From Candidatus Aenigmarchaeota archaeon ex4484_52 (GTDB taxonomy: Archaea; EX4484-52): a stretch of 13,554 bases of DNA. The stretch is from the NCBI GenBank assembly GCA_002254415.1, contig NJDR01000010.1, positions 1 to 13,554 on the forward strand. Reading direction: 5' to 3'. Below are positions 7,053-13,554 of the stretch, one piece after another (position 1 is the first letter of the stretch; each line of letters begins with the position of its first letter). A program made the position numbers and the translations under genes. The notes under the pieces are model-generated. The model saw nothing but the letters and a program-made list of their open reading frames with translations. It had not been told where the DNA came from and made no database searches.

Positions 7053-7126
7053 GGCGAGAACCGGGATTTGAACCCGGATCAGAGGAGCCACAATCCTCTA
7101 TGCTGACCAATTACTATATTCCTGTC
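7053..7126 (-). tRNA. trnH: tRNA-His (anticodon GTG), with irregular acceptor and D stems
   Basis: The minus strand folds as a tRNA of 74 bases including G-1. The anticodon stem GAGGA/TCCTC closes the loop TTGTGGC, giving anticodon GTG (His), with U33 in place. The T arm CCGGG-TTCAAAT-CCCGG is perfect. U8, A14, G18, G19 and A21 are at expected positions. The discriminator is C73 opposite G-1, the archaeal tRNA-His identity pair; CCA is not encoded. Oddities: the acceptor strand ACAGGAA faces TTCTCGC, leaving A1/C72 and A3/C70 unpaired and a G4-U69 wobble, and the D stem has U10/U25 and A11/A24 clashes. The 3' half is canonical, so the changes are concentrated in the 5' half. A TATA box about 30 bases upstream supports transcription from this 5' end. 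It may be edited, tolerated, or decaying. Confidence 0.85.
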
Positions 7127-7151
7127 ATAATAAAAAAATAATTTATTGATA

Positions 7152-7161
7152 ATTTATAAAT
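7152..7161 (-). promoter_or_regulatory. TATA box of the tRNA-His gene
   Basis: ATTTATAAAT, identical on both strands, lies with its centre about 30 bases upstream of G-1 of the tRNA. This places transcription start within a few bases of the mature 5' end, as is common for tRNA genes of reduced archaea. It argues against a longer, intron-bearing 5' portion of the tRNA. Confidence 0.5.
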
Positions 7162-7221
7162 AATGTCAGTATTTAAAACATTTTCGCAAATTAAATAAAG
7201 TTTCATCCTAAAATTTGTTTA

Positions 7222-7255
7222 AAACCATAAAATCTCTTTTCAATGTTTATGGTTT
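7222..7255. repeat. 10-bp-arm inverted repeat (hairpin) after the res stop codon
   Basis: The perfect arms AAACCATAAA (7222-7231) and TTTATGGTTT (7246-7255) enclose a 14-base loop. The hairpin begins 8 bases after the res stop codon in the direction of transcription. It may stabilise or end the mod-res transcript, but no clear poly-T tract follows it on the minus strand, so it is not a standard intrinsic terminator. It could also mark the edge of the R-M cassette. The rest of 7127-7263 holds the tRNA promoter and nothing else I can assign. Confidence 0.6.
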
Positions 7256-7263
7256 ATAGAATT

Positions 7264-10155
7264 TTAAAAAATTTCATTTAAATTATTTGTCCAATATTTT
7301 TTGTATTTTTCATCGGACGGTTTATCTTCATTAAAATAAAATAATTTTAAATTTATGTTTTCCTTTTTATTCTGCTTGATTTTTTCAAAACCATTTATTT
7401 TATCTATTGGATTTGTTAAATGCTCTGTGCCTTTTGGATCTACAAACACAATAAAATAATCTTCTTTTTTCTTTAGCCAAAAAATAAAATCAGGATAAAA
7501 ATTGCTGAATTCTTGTCTATTAGAGTTAAAATAAGGAATTTTTATTTCATCAATATTTTGCTCTATTTTAGAAAAATACCACCAATTATAGTTTTTTAAA
7601 TTATTATTTTTTTCTTTTAAATATTCTTCTAATTTATTTAAAAATTTTATTTCGCTTTCTGCTTTTATAATATGAATGAAATGTTTTTCATAATTACCTT
7701 CTTTTGATAATAATATTGGTAAATAATAATGCTCTTTAATTAATTTATAATCAAGATTTGTTAATTCAGTTTTGCGTTTAGATTTTGGCAAATTCTCAAA
7801 TTTTTTTAATTCTTTTATTTTTAGTTTATATTCTTCTTTTGTTATTTTGCATTCATCAAATAGGTTGTCTATTTGATCTTCTGTTTCTTTTGGTTTTAAT
7901 TGCTTTTTCTGCATTTCTATTATTTGCTCTTCTAAAATTTCTTTTATCCTATCTTCTAATCTTGATAATTCCTCTTCTGGCAAGTCAGTTTGTATTTGTT
8001 CGTAGTGTTTTATTTCATTGACAATTGGCTCATATCCAGATAATGTTTTTATTTTTTCATTAAAATGACTATGTATTTTTTTAATTAGATATATTGAATC
8101 TATATTTAACTTCTTTCCTTGCTTTTCAAAATTTTCCTCATTTTTCAATTTTTCAATTGTTCTTAAATTTATATCATCTTTTATCAACAAAATTCTGTCT
8201 GATGCTTTATCAAAATAATCTTTTATTTTTTCATAGTCATTTGAATTTATTTTAAATTTTATGTTATTTAATTCTCCGGTTTCTTCATATTTTGGCACAA
8301 ATAATTTTTTGTCTTTTGGAATTTGCGTTTTTTTTATTCCCTTGATTATTTTCCATCCAATATTGTTTTTTTCTAAATCCTTCAAAATATTTTTTATTAC
8401 TTCTTTGTTTGTTGCAAAAACAAATAATGATTCAATTGATTGATTTATTTTTTGTATTTCGGTTTTATTTAATTTATCTACCTCAATATATTTTAGTCGC
8501 TTTCTTTCATCTTTTATTGGTTCAATTCTAACGCCTCTTCCTATTGTCTGCAAAACAAATTTTTTTGCTTCATTGCTAATGCCAATATTGATAAAATTTA
8601 TTACATTTGGCCTATTTGAATCCCACCCTTCAGAAAATATTTTATTTCCCATTAAAAGATTTATTTCATTGTCTTTGTCATTAATATTCTTAAACAAGCT
8701 TTTATCTATTGTTTGCCCCAATTCATAACCATTCAATACATTGTCCTGCCATTTAAATGCATCGCTCACAACAAGCAAAGCAAAATATTTTCCAGATGAT
8801 TTTATTCTAAAAGCAAGTTCCCTTGTATTGTTTTTTACTTTTATAACTTCAATATTGCTTTTTTGCCTTGAATTAAATATATTTTCTCTAATGTTTTCAA
8901 TAGTGATATTTTCTATTTTCTCTAAAAACTTATTGTTTAATTCATTTTTTGTTAATTGATATTCTGCGGTTTTTCTAAGTTCAATATTTAATTCCTTTTT
9001 TGCATCTTCAATATCTAAATCAGAATTTGCGATTTTTATTAATTGCTCAAAAAATATTTTTAAGTCAGCATCCATTGTATTTACAGTATTTGCAACAGTA
9101 ATCATTAATGGATTGTGATAGAGCAAATTATTTGTCTGCCTTATTTCTTTTAAATCATTTTTTATAATTGAAAAGACAATTAATGATTTTAATATTATTT
9201 TTCTTTGCTCTTCATCCTTAAAATCTCTCTCTATTCTTCTAAAATATTTAAATTCGCTGTTTGCAATATATATTTTTTTGCCATATCCAGCATTTATAAA
9301 TTTCTTTAAATTAAAATTAAATGCAGTTGTTGTAATATCCAACAAATCAACAAAAGTTGCAGAAAAATTAAATAAAAATCCGTTTTTGCTCATTGCTGTA
9401 TAATATTGCTGTCTTTTAGAGTCCTGCTTGTCCCCTCTGTGTGCTTCATCTAAAATTATATACCAATTCCCGTTATTGCAAAATGTTTTGTAGTTTATTT
9501 GCTTATCTTTGTCCTGCTCTGTAATATTGTCTGCCCGATAATAAAATACATTTAGAGTGTCTGCTGTTCGTTGCTGAAAAACACCCTCTCTTTTTCTCAA
9601 ATCAATTAAATTAATATATAATTGCCCTCTTGAATTAAAAATATCAATATGCTCTTTTATTTGATTTAGTATTGTGTCTTTTGGTGCAAGCAACAAAATG
9701 TCTTTTTTTGGAATTTGATTTTGCTTCATTAAATGATAAAGCAATTCAATTAATTTTATCATTACAAGTGTCTTTCCAGAGCCAGTTGCCATCCAAAGAG
9801 ATGCACGATTTATAAAATTTATAAAAGGAATTTTGTAAAAAAGTTCAACCTCATAGTGCTCTTTTAAGAAATTAAAATTTTCATCGCCTTTTTCAACATC
9901 TAATTGCTTTTCTAATTTTTCGTCTAAACCATTATTTTTATATTTTTCAAATAATTTATTTTTGCCAGAAAAATACAAATGCAAAACATTTAATATATTT
10001 TTTAATGCCTGTTGCTGATATTCATAGAGTTTTATATTAAATCCAAAATCACTTAAATTTAATTGCCGATAGCATTCAGGAAGATCATCCAAGTCCTTTT
10101 TAATTGCATTTTCTAAAATTATTCTTTTTTCTATCTGCTCTATTCTTGCCACCAT
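7264..10155 (-). CDS. res: Type III restriction enzyme, Res helicase-nuclease subunit
   Basis: Res is the ATP-dependent translocating and cleaving subunit of a type III restriction-modification system and acts in complex with Mod. The 963-residue protein has superfamily 2 helicase motifs in order: Walker A ATGSGKT (123-129), DEAH box LDEAH (235-239), FSAT (264-267), then FSEGWD (507-512) and motif VI QTIGRGVR (536-543). The C-terminus contains a PD-(D/E)xK-type nuclease: YPDFIFW (887-893) with Asp889, followed by VDPKG with Asp906 and Lys908 in the D-x-K arrangement. Between helicase and nuclease is a long, Lys/Glu-rich helical region (about 640-800). Size fits type III Res proteins. The ATG lies inside the end of mod (16-base overlap), so translation is probably coupled. 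All key residues look intact, and the enzyme should be active. Confidence 0.9.
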   Translation of the reverse strand: MVARIEQIEKRIILENAIKKDLDDLPECYRQLNLSDFGFNIKLYEYQQQALKNILNVLHLYFSGKNKLFEKYKNNGLDEKLEKQLDVEKGDENFNFLKEHYEVELFYKIPFINFINRASLWMATGSGKTLVMIKLIELLYHLMKQNQIPKKDILLLAPKDTILNQIKEHIDIFNSRGQLYINLIDLRKREGVFQQRTADTLNVFYYRADNITEQDKDKQINYKTFCNNGNWYIILDEAHRGDKQDSKRQQYYTAMSKNGFLFNFSATFVDLLDITTTAFNFNLKKFINAGYGKKIYIANSEFKYFRRIERDFKDEEQRKIILKSLIVFSIIKNDLKEIRQTNNLLYHNPLMITVANTVNTMDADLKIFFEQLIKIANSDLDIEDAKKELNIELRKTAEYQLTKNELNNKFLEKIENITIENIRENIFNSRQKSNIEVIKVKNNTRELAFRIKSSGKYFALLVVSDAFKWQDNVLNGYELGQTIDKSLFKNINDKDNEINLLMGNKIFSEGWDSNRPNVINFINIGISNEAKKFVLQTIGRGVRIEPIKDERKRLKYIEVDKLNKTEIQKINQSIESLFVFATNKEVIKNILKDLEKNNIGWKIIKGIKKTQIPKDKKLFVPKYEETGELNNIKFKINSNDYEKIKDYFDKASDRILLIKDDINLRTIEKLKNEENFEKQGKKLNIDSIYLIKKIHSHFNEKIKTLSGYEPIVNEIKHYEQIQTDLPEEELSRLEDRIKEILEEQIIEMQKKQLKPKETEDQIDNLFDECKITKEEYKLKIKELKKFENLPKSKRKTELTNLDYKLIKEHYYLPILLSKEGNYEKHFIHIIKAESEIKFLNKLEEYLKEKNNNLKNYNWWYFSKIEQNIDEIKIPYFNSNRQEFSNFYPDFIFWLKKKEDYFIVFVDPKGTEHLTNPIDKINGFEKIKQNKKENINLKLFYFNEDKPSDEKYKKYWTNNLNEIF

Positions 10156-12962
10156 ATTAATTTTTTTAGAAAATTGTATTTTTCATTGTCTAAATTTGTT
10201 AAATCAATTTCAAAACCCTTATCTCCATTATCTAAAATGATTTTGTTTTTTTGAATTTTTTTTATTTTTTTCCCAAGAATATTTGAAATTGATTCTGCAA
10301 CATCAATATTTGGATAAAGATTGCAAAAATTATATGTTGCTTTTTGGTTTTTATAGTCAATATCCAAGCACTTATCCAATAATTTGTCGCAAAATTTAAA
10401 TTCAATATTTGCAAAATCATTGTTTTTTGGCTTGTAATTTGAATTTAAAAGCGTGTCCTCAAATTGCTCTAATGAATAATATTTAAAAAATCCCCCTCCT
10501 CTCCATTTTATTTGCTTTGATATTCCAGATTTATCACCAGATAAGACCTTTTTCATTCTTGGCAAAACAACTGTGTCAAATTGCTCTGCCATTTCTATTC
10601 CAATAAATCTTCTGTTTAATTTCATTGCTGTTGCAGTTGTTGTTCCACTCCCCAAGAAAAAATCCATCACAATGTCATTTTCATTTGAAGTTGATTCAAT
10701 TACTCTCTTTAATAGGATTTCTGAGTTTTCTGTTTGAAATCCAAACTTATCTGAATACGAAATAAGATCTTTCCAATTATCTGTTATTTTAATCTCATCA
10801 GATGGCAAATATTCTATATTAAAATTATTAGAATTACAACAAATACAATTAGTTATATTTTTTATTCCAAAAACATTATTATTTGGATTAATATCCAAAA
10901 ATTTAAATTTGTTTTTCCCTGACTTAACTATTTTTTCTATAAATTTTTCTTTACTTTCTTCTTCATCATAATAATAAATTGACCCACATTCTTTACATTT
11001 TAATCTTAAAAAATGTTCATTTATAAGTTTGTCTACTTTTGATTGTATTAAAGAAAAGTGTTGATCTTTTGGAGGATAAAATATTTTTCCAAAAAATATT
11101 CTTTCTGGAGGGTTTCTTTCTTCTTGTTTAAGAAAAGCACACCATTTAAAATTTATTAAATGTCTCTTTTCATAAATTTCTTTTCTATAAAATTTTTGGC
11201 TTTTAGAATAAAAATACAAAAATTCACTTTCTATTTCCAATTTATTTGGAGTTCCTATACTTTGTCGCTTTCTGTTAATAATTATTTCATTCCTAAAATT
11301 TTCCTCCCCAAAAATATCATTCATCAAAAGACGAACATACATATTTCCATTGTAATCGCACCTGACAAACATACTGCCTTTTTCATTCAACAAATCTCTC
11401 GCCAGAGAAATCCTGTTTTCCAATAAAGTAATCCAATTTGAGTCCTTGTAATTTACATTATATTGAAAATCTGCATTTGTGCCAAGATTAAAAGGAGGAT
11501 CAATATAAATCGTTTGCACCTTGTTTTTAAATTTCGGCAAAATTGTGTTTAGTGCCTGATAATTTTCGCTTTTTATTAACCAACCATTTAATTGATTGTC
11601 TAAATCATCAAATAAATTTAAAATCTCCAATTCCAGATTTTTAAAATATTTTGTGTCTATTGGAAGATTTTTGTATTTTTCATTTAATTTATTGCTTTTC
11701 AAAATTAAATTTTTGTCAAAATTTTCATCTACAATTTTTAAATCAACCCATTCTTTTATTTGCTCTTTTATTCCTTCATTGCTTAGAATTTTTTTAATTA
11801 AATCAATGTTTTTAATTTTATCCAAAACAATTACATAATTTGAATTTAAAGCAAATTTCGGCTTGTTCCACATTGCTTTTAACTCATCTTCAAAATCAGC
11901 AATCAAGTTAATTGCCTTATATGCAATTTTTTTAATATCTTGCAATTGCTTAACTCTTTTCTCATTAAAATGCGTATCCAAGGCATTTTCCCTAAAAATA
12001 TAATTGTAAAAATACAAATCAAACTGCTCTTTTAAAAAACTCTCGGCATCTTTATTTATAAAATAGTCAATTTCGCTTTGCTTTTTGTAAATTCTAAATG
12101 CCTTTTCAATATGTTCTTTTTGTTTTTCTGATACAAAAATATTTTTTTTAATTAAATATTTTGCAATTTCATTAATATCGCTAATCACTGGCTCAATTGA
12201 AATTATATCAAATAATTTTTTTTCTTCTGTAATTAAAAATTCTGCTTTTGCTTTGTCTTTTGTCTTTGATTTAAAATTCAAAAAATTAAAATCCAAATTA
12301 TTTTTAATTATTTTAATGTTTGGATGATTAATATTATTCAGGTTTTCTATTAAATATTTTTTTAATTTTTCTGTATCTGCAATATTTAGATATTCCTTTA
12401 ATTTATCGTATTTTACTCCATTTTTATATGCAACTTTAAATTTTAAGTTTGATTTTTCTTTATCTCTTTTTTCGTCAATTAAGTAAAATACCAATTGCTT
12501 TTTTTCATTGTTTTTTTTGTGCTTTAAATCGCTTGCATCAAAGTCAAAATACAGATTACGATCAGAATATAGTTCTAATTCAAGATTTTTAATTGATTTA
12601 TAATTTGCCTCTGTTTTAATGTAATAAAGTTTTTTTGTTTTCCAAAATAAAACAGTGTCTTTTCTGTTGCTATAAACCTTTTCATAAAGATTTTTGTAAA
12701 ATTCTGTTTTATTAAAATATAATGCCCCTCCATCACTAAAATAAGAGTCAAAAAAAGTATATAATTTATCATATATTTCTTCAATTTCGCTCTCTTTTCT
12801 TTTATTGGTTTCAAGTTCTTGTTTTAATTCTTTTTCAATTTTTTTAAAATATTGTGTTTTGATATTCATCAAATTTACATATCCGCTTTTGCCTTCTAAT
12901 CTTACCCCAACAAACAAATCTTCAAGAGCAGAATAAAATTTTTCTTGCTTTTCAAAATTCAT
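10140..12962 (-). CDS. mod: Type III modification methyltransferase, Mod subunit (N6-adenine, beta class)
   Basis: Mod recognises the target site and methylates adenine in one strand using S-adenosylmethionine; Res needs it for specificity. In this 940-residue protein the catalytic motif IV DPPF (488-491) precedes the AdoMet-binding motif I DFFLGSGT (767-774), the order of beta-class enzymes. The target-recognition region between them (about 580-740) contains paired CxxC motifs (Cys656/Cys659 and Cys706/Cys709), suggesting a zinc-binding insertion. After motif I come RFIGIE and RGGGFFKYYSLEQFEDTL (821-838), typical of type III Mod. An N-terminal region of about 450 residues, highly charged and with FWKTKKLYYIKTE (106-118), is much longer than in classical EcoP1/EcoP15 Mod (about 640 residues) but recalls a large-Mod family I believe occurs in archaea and bacteria. 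It is the first gene of the cassette, and a TATA-like box about 23 bases upstream implies a leaderless mRNA. Confidence 0.9.
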   Translation of the reverse strand: MNFEKQEKFYSALEDLFVGVRLEGKSGYVNLMNIKTQYFKKIEKELKQELETNKRKESEIEEIYDKLYTFFDSYFSDGGALYFNKTEFYKNLYEKVYSNRKDTVLFWKTKKLYYIKTEANYKSIKNLELELYSDRNLYFDFDASDLKHKKNNEKKQLVFYLIDEKRDKEKSNLKFKVAYKNGVKYDKLKEYLNIADTEKLKKYLIENLNNINHPNIKIIKNNLDFNFLNFKSKTKDKAKAEFLITEEKKLFDIISIEPVISDINEIAKYLIKKNIFVSEKQKEHIEKAFRIYKKQSEIDYFINKDAESFLKEQFDLYFYNYIFRENALDTHFNEKRVKQLQDIKKIAYKAINLIADFEDELKAMWNKPKFALNSNYVIVLDKIKNIDLIKKILSNEGIKEQIKEWVDLKIVDENFDKNLILKSNKLNEKYKNLPIDTKYFKNLELEILNLFDDLDNQLNGWLIKSENYQALNTILPKFKNKVQTIYIDPPFNLGTNADFQYNVNYKDSNWITLLENRISLARDLLNEKGSMFVRCDYNGNMYVRLLMNDIFGEENFRNEIIINRKRQSIGTPNKLEIESEFLYFYSKSQKFYRKEIYEKRHLINFKWCAFLKQEERNPPERIFFGKIFYPPKDQHFSLIQSKVDKLINEHFLRLKCKECGSIYYYDEEESKEKFIEKIVKSGKNKFKFLDINPNNNVFGIKNITNCICCNSNNFNIEYLPSDEIKITDNWKDLISYSDKFGFQTENSEILLKRVIESTSNENDIVMDFFLGSGTTTATAMKLNRRFIGIEMAEQFDTVVLPRMKKVLSGDKSGISKQIKWRGGGFFKYYSLEQFEDTLLNSNYKPKNNDFANIEFKFCDKLLDKCLDIDYKNQKATYNFCNLYPNIDVAESISNILGKKIKKIQKNKIILDNGDKGFEIDLTNLDNEKYNFLKKLIWWQE

Positions 12963-12980
12963 ATTTATTGTTAATAATTA

Positions 12981-12990
12981 TATTTATATT
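12981..12990 (-). promoter_or_regulatory. TATA box for mod-res (leaderless start predicted)
   Basis: On the minus strand AATATAAATA lies with its centre about 23 bases upstream of the mod ATG (12962). That spacing would put transcription start at or next to the start codon, so the mod mRNA probably has no leader, while res is translated from the same transcript through the overlap. The match is moderate in AT-rich DNA. Confidence 0.45.
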
Positions 12991-13019
12991 ATTGCGATAA
13001 ATTTAATCAAAAAGGAAAT

Positions 13020-13039
13020 CTTTATATAGTTTATACTAT
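13020..13039 (+). promoter_or_regulatory. Plus-strand TATA box with a small inverted repeat
   Basis: CTTTATATAG (13020-13029) contains the archaeal TATA consensus TTTATATA read on the + strand, with a purine-rich stretch just upstream that could be a BRE. It is 30 bases before an ATG at 13055. Overlapping it is a 5-bp-arm inverted repeat ATAGT-ttat-ACTAT (13026-13039), a possible operator between the two divergent promoters, though such short repeats arise easily by chance here. Confidence 0.4.
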
Positions 13040-13054
13040 GAAAAAGGTAAATAT

Positions 13055-13300
13055 ATGGATTTTAAAAATAAAGAAATAAAAGAAATTAGAATAAAAAAGG
13101 TCTCTAATTTGTCTTAAAGTGCTCAAGATGAAGTGGAAGAAAATTAAGGAATTTAAATGATGATTTAAATACAATGGTTATGCAAAAGTAAGTTATATAA
13201 AAGCATCTCCTTGAGTGTAAAGAGTATTGATCCCATGAAGGAACCATTATAGATGTATTTAAAAGTGTTATAGATCGAGTTAAAAACAATAGTTAATTTC
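13055..13300 (+). pseudogene. Decayed coding region, possibly a DDE transposase relic
   Basis: The region starts with a promoter-positioned ATG giving 20 codons (MDFKNKEIKEIRIKKVSNLS) and then stops (13115-13117). Protein-like pieces follow in changing + frames: VLKMKWKKIKEFK (from 13119), FKYNGYAKVSYIKASP (13164-13211) and, one frame over, KEY, a stop, then SHEGTIIDVFKSVIDRVKNNS (13219-13296). The order of an ASP turn, a KEY-like element, and a downstream F-K and R spacing is loosely like the C-terminal catalytic segment of IS4-type DDE transposases, but this is a weak, by-eye resemblance. No intact frame exists in the stretch, and the antisense minus-strand ORF across 13104-13289 has no recognisable features. 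I consider decay likely and the family uncertain. A structured RNA is an alternative. Confidence 0.35.
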
Positions 13301-13301
13301 T

Positions 13302-13472
13302 ATGGATTTTGAAATGCCAATTGTAATAGATGAAAATGTTTTGGAAGACATTACAGAAAAAACAAAATATTATGAGTTTTTATTTTTTTGGTTGCAAGAA
13401 AGACAGACAAAAGCAGTTATTATAAAAAGTAAATGGAATTCTTTTAGGTGTTGCAGGCAGGCATTTTCATGA
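13302..13472 (+). CDS. Short unrecognised ORF, 56 aa, continuing past a TGA to the window edge
   Basis: The ORF starts with MDFEMPIVIDENVLEDITEK and has a hydrophobic patch, YEFLFFWL (24-31), then a basic stretch with KWNSFRCCRQAFS before the TGA. The same frame stays open from the TGA to the window end (27 further codons, including FGQIKSFNNSNHTEEQ). This could be a real small gene, or the remains of a longer one interrupted by a stop codon. I recognise no family. It lies directly after the decayed region and on the same strand, so it may be part of the same degenerating element. The short length, and the window edge cutting off the continuation, keep confidence low. Confidence 0.25.
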   Translation: MDFEMPIVIDENVLEDITEKTKYYEFLFFWLQERQTKAVIIKSKWNSFRCCRQAFS

Positions 13473-13554
13473 AAACTAAAATTATTATTTGGACAGATAA
13501 AATCGTTCAATAACTCAAATCATACAGAAGAGCAAAGGATGGAAAAATATGAAT

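Noticed and set aside
7126..7190. A split or intron-containing tRNA-His with its real 5' exon upstream, suggested by TTTGCGAAAA at 7181-7190
   Set aside because: GCGAAAA would pair with all but one position of the acceptor 3' strand, but the TATA box at 7152-7161 lies between it and the tRNA, G-1 would be missing, and spacing of U8, A14 and G18G19 is already exact without an intron.
7785..11838. Hydrophobic plus-strand ORFs inside res and mod that look like small membrane proteins
   Set aside because: Their hydrophobicity comes from reading A-rich Lys/Glu coding DNA backwards. The helicase, nuclease and methyltransferase motifs on the minus strand are continuous across them.
13104..13289. 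A 61-codon minus-strand ORF in the right-hand gap
   Set aside because: It has no recognisable motif and an odd composition, and the plus strand has a better-placed promoter and protein-like fragments. It is probably a chance frame.
1..13554. CRISPR arrays, tandem repeats or intact insertion-sequence ends
   Set aside because: Reading through the window I saw no regularly spaced repeats and no terminal inverted repeats beyond the short hairpins reported.

Overview
The window looks like part of a small, AT-rich archaeal genome of the DPANN type (nanoarchaeal, Woesearchaeota-like or similar). The evidence is an archaeal-form alanyl-tRNA synthetase, RNase P protein Rpp30, RNA polymerase subunit Rpo4, ribosomal proteins uL1 and eL15, an archaeal ScpA kleisin, a tRNA-His with an encoded G-1:C73 pair and no encoded CCA, and archaeal TATA boxes placed about 25-30 bases before start codons. 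Every recognised gene is on the minus strand, so the + strand reads as T-rich antisense.

Reading in the direction of transcription (right to left): (1) 12963-13554 has no intact recognised gene. It holds a divergent promoter region, a decayed plus-strand coding region that may be a transposase relic, and a short plus-strand ORF of 56 codons. (2) 7264-12962 is a two-gene type III restriction-modification cassette, mod then res, overlapping by 16 bases; mod probably gives a leaderless mRNA, and a 10-bp-arm hairpin follows the res stop codon. (3) 7053-7126 is a tRNA-His(GTG) with a good anticodon arm and T arm but unpaired positions in its acceptor and D stems. (4) 1128-6981 is a compact housekeeping operon: eL15, uL1, rpo4, rnp3, a coiled-coil protein resembling A-type ATPase subunit H, a mannosyl-3-phosphoglycerate phosphatase-like HAD enzyme, and alaS. 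Gaps are 10-27 bases or overlaps of 4. (5) 41-1052 holds scpA, with its own promoter-like site, and then a 52-residue free-standing glycyl-radical tail of anaerobic ribonucleotide reductase (NrdD).

The operon mixes translation (eL15, uL1, AlaRS), transcription (Rpo4) and RNA processing (Rnp3). Three points deserve most attention: the detached NrdD glycyl-radical domain, which recalls the way YfiD/GrcA serves pyruvate formate-lyase; the mismatched tRNA-His; and the AlaRS that stops before the C-Ala domain. The R-M cassette next to a tRNA gene and a decayed region looks like an acquired defence cassette. I found no CRISPR array, rRNA or intact insertion sequence.
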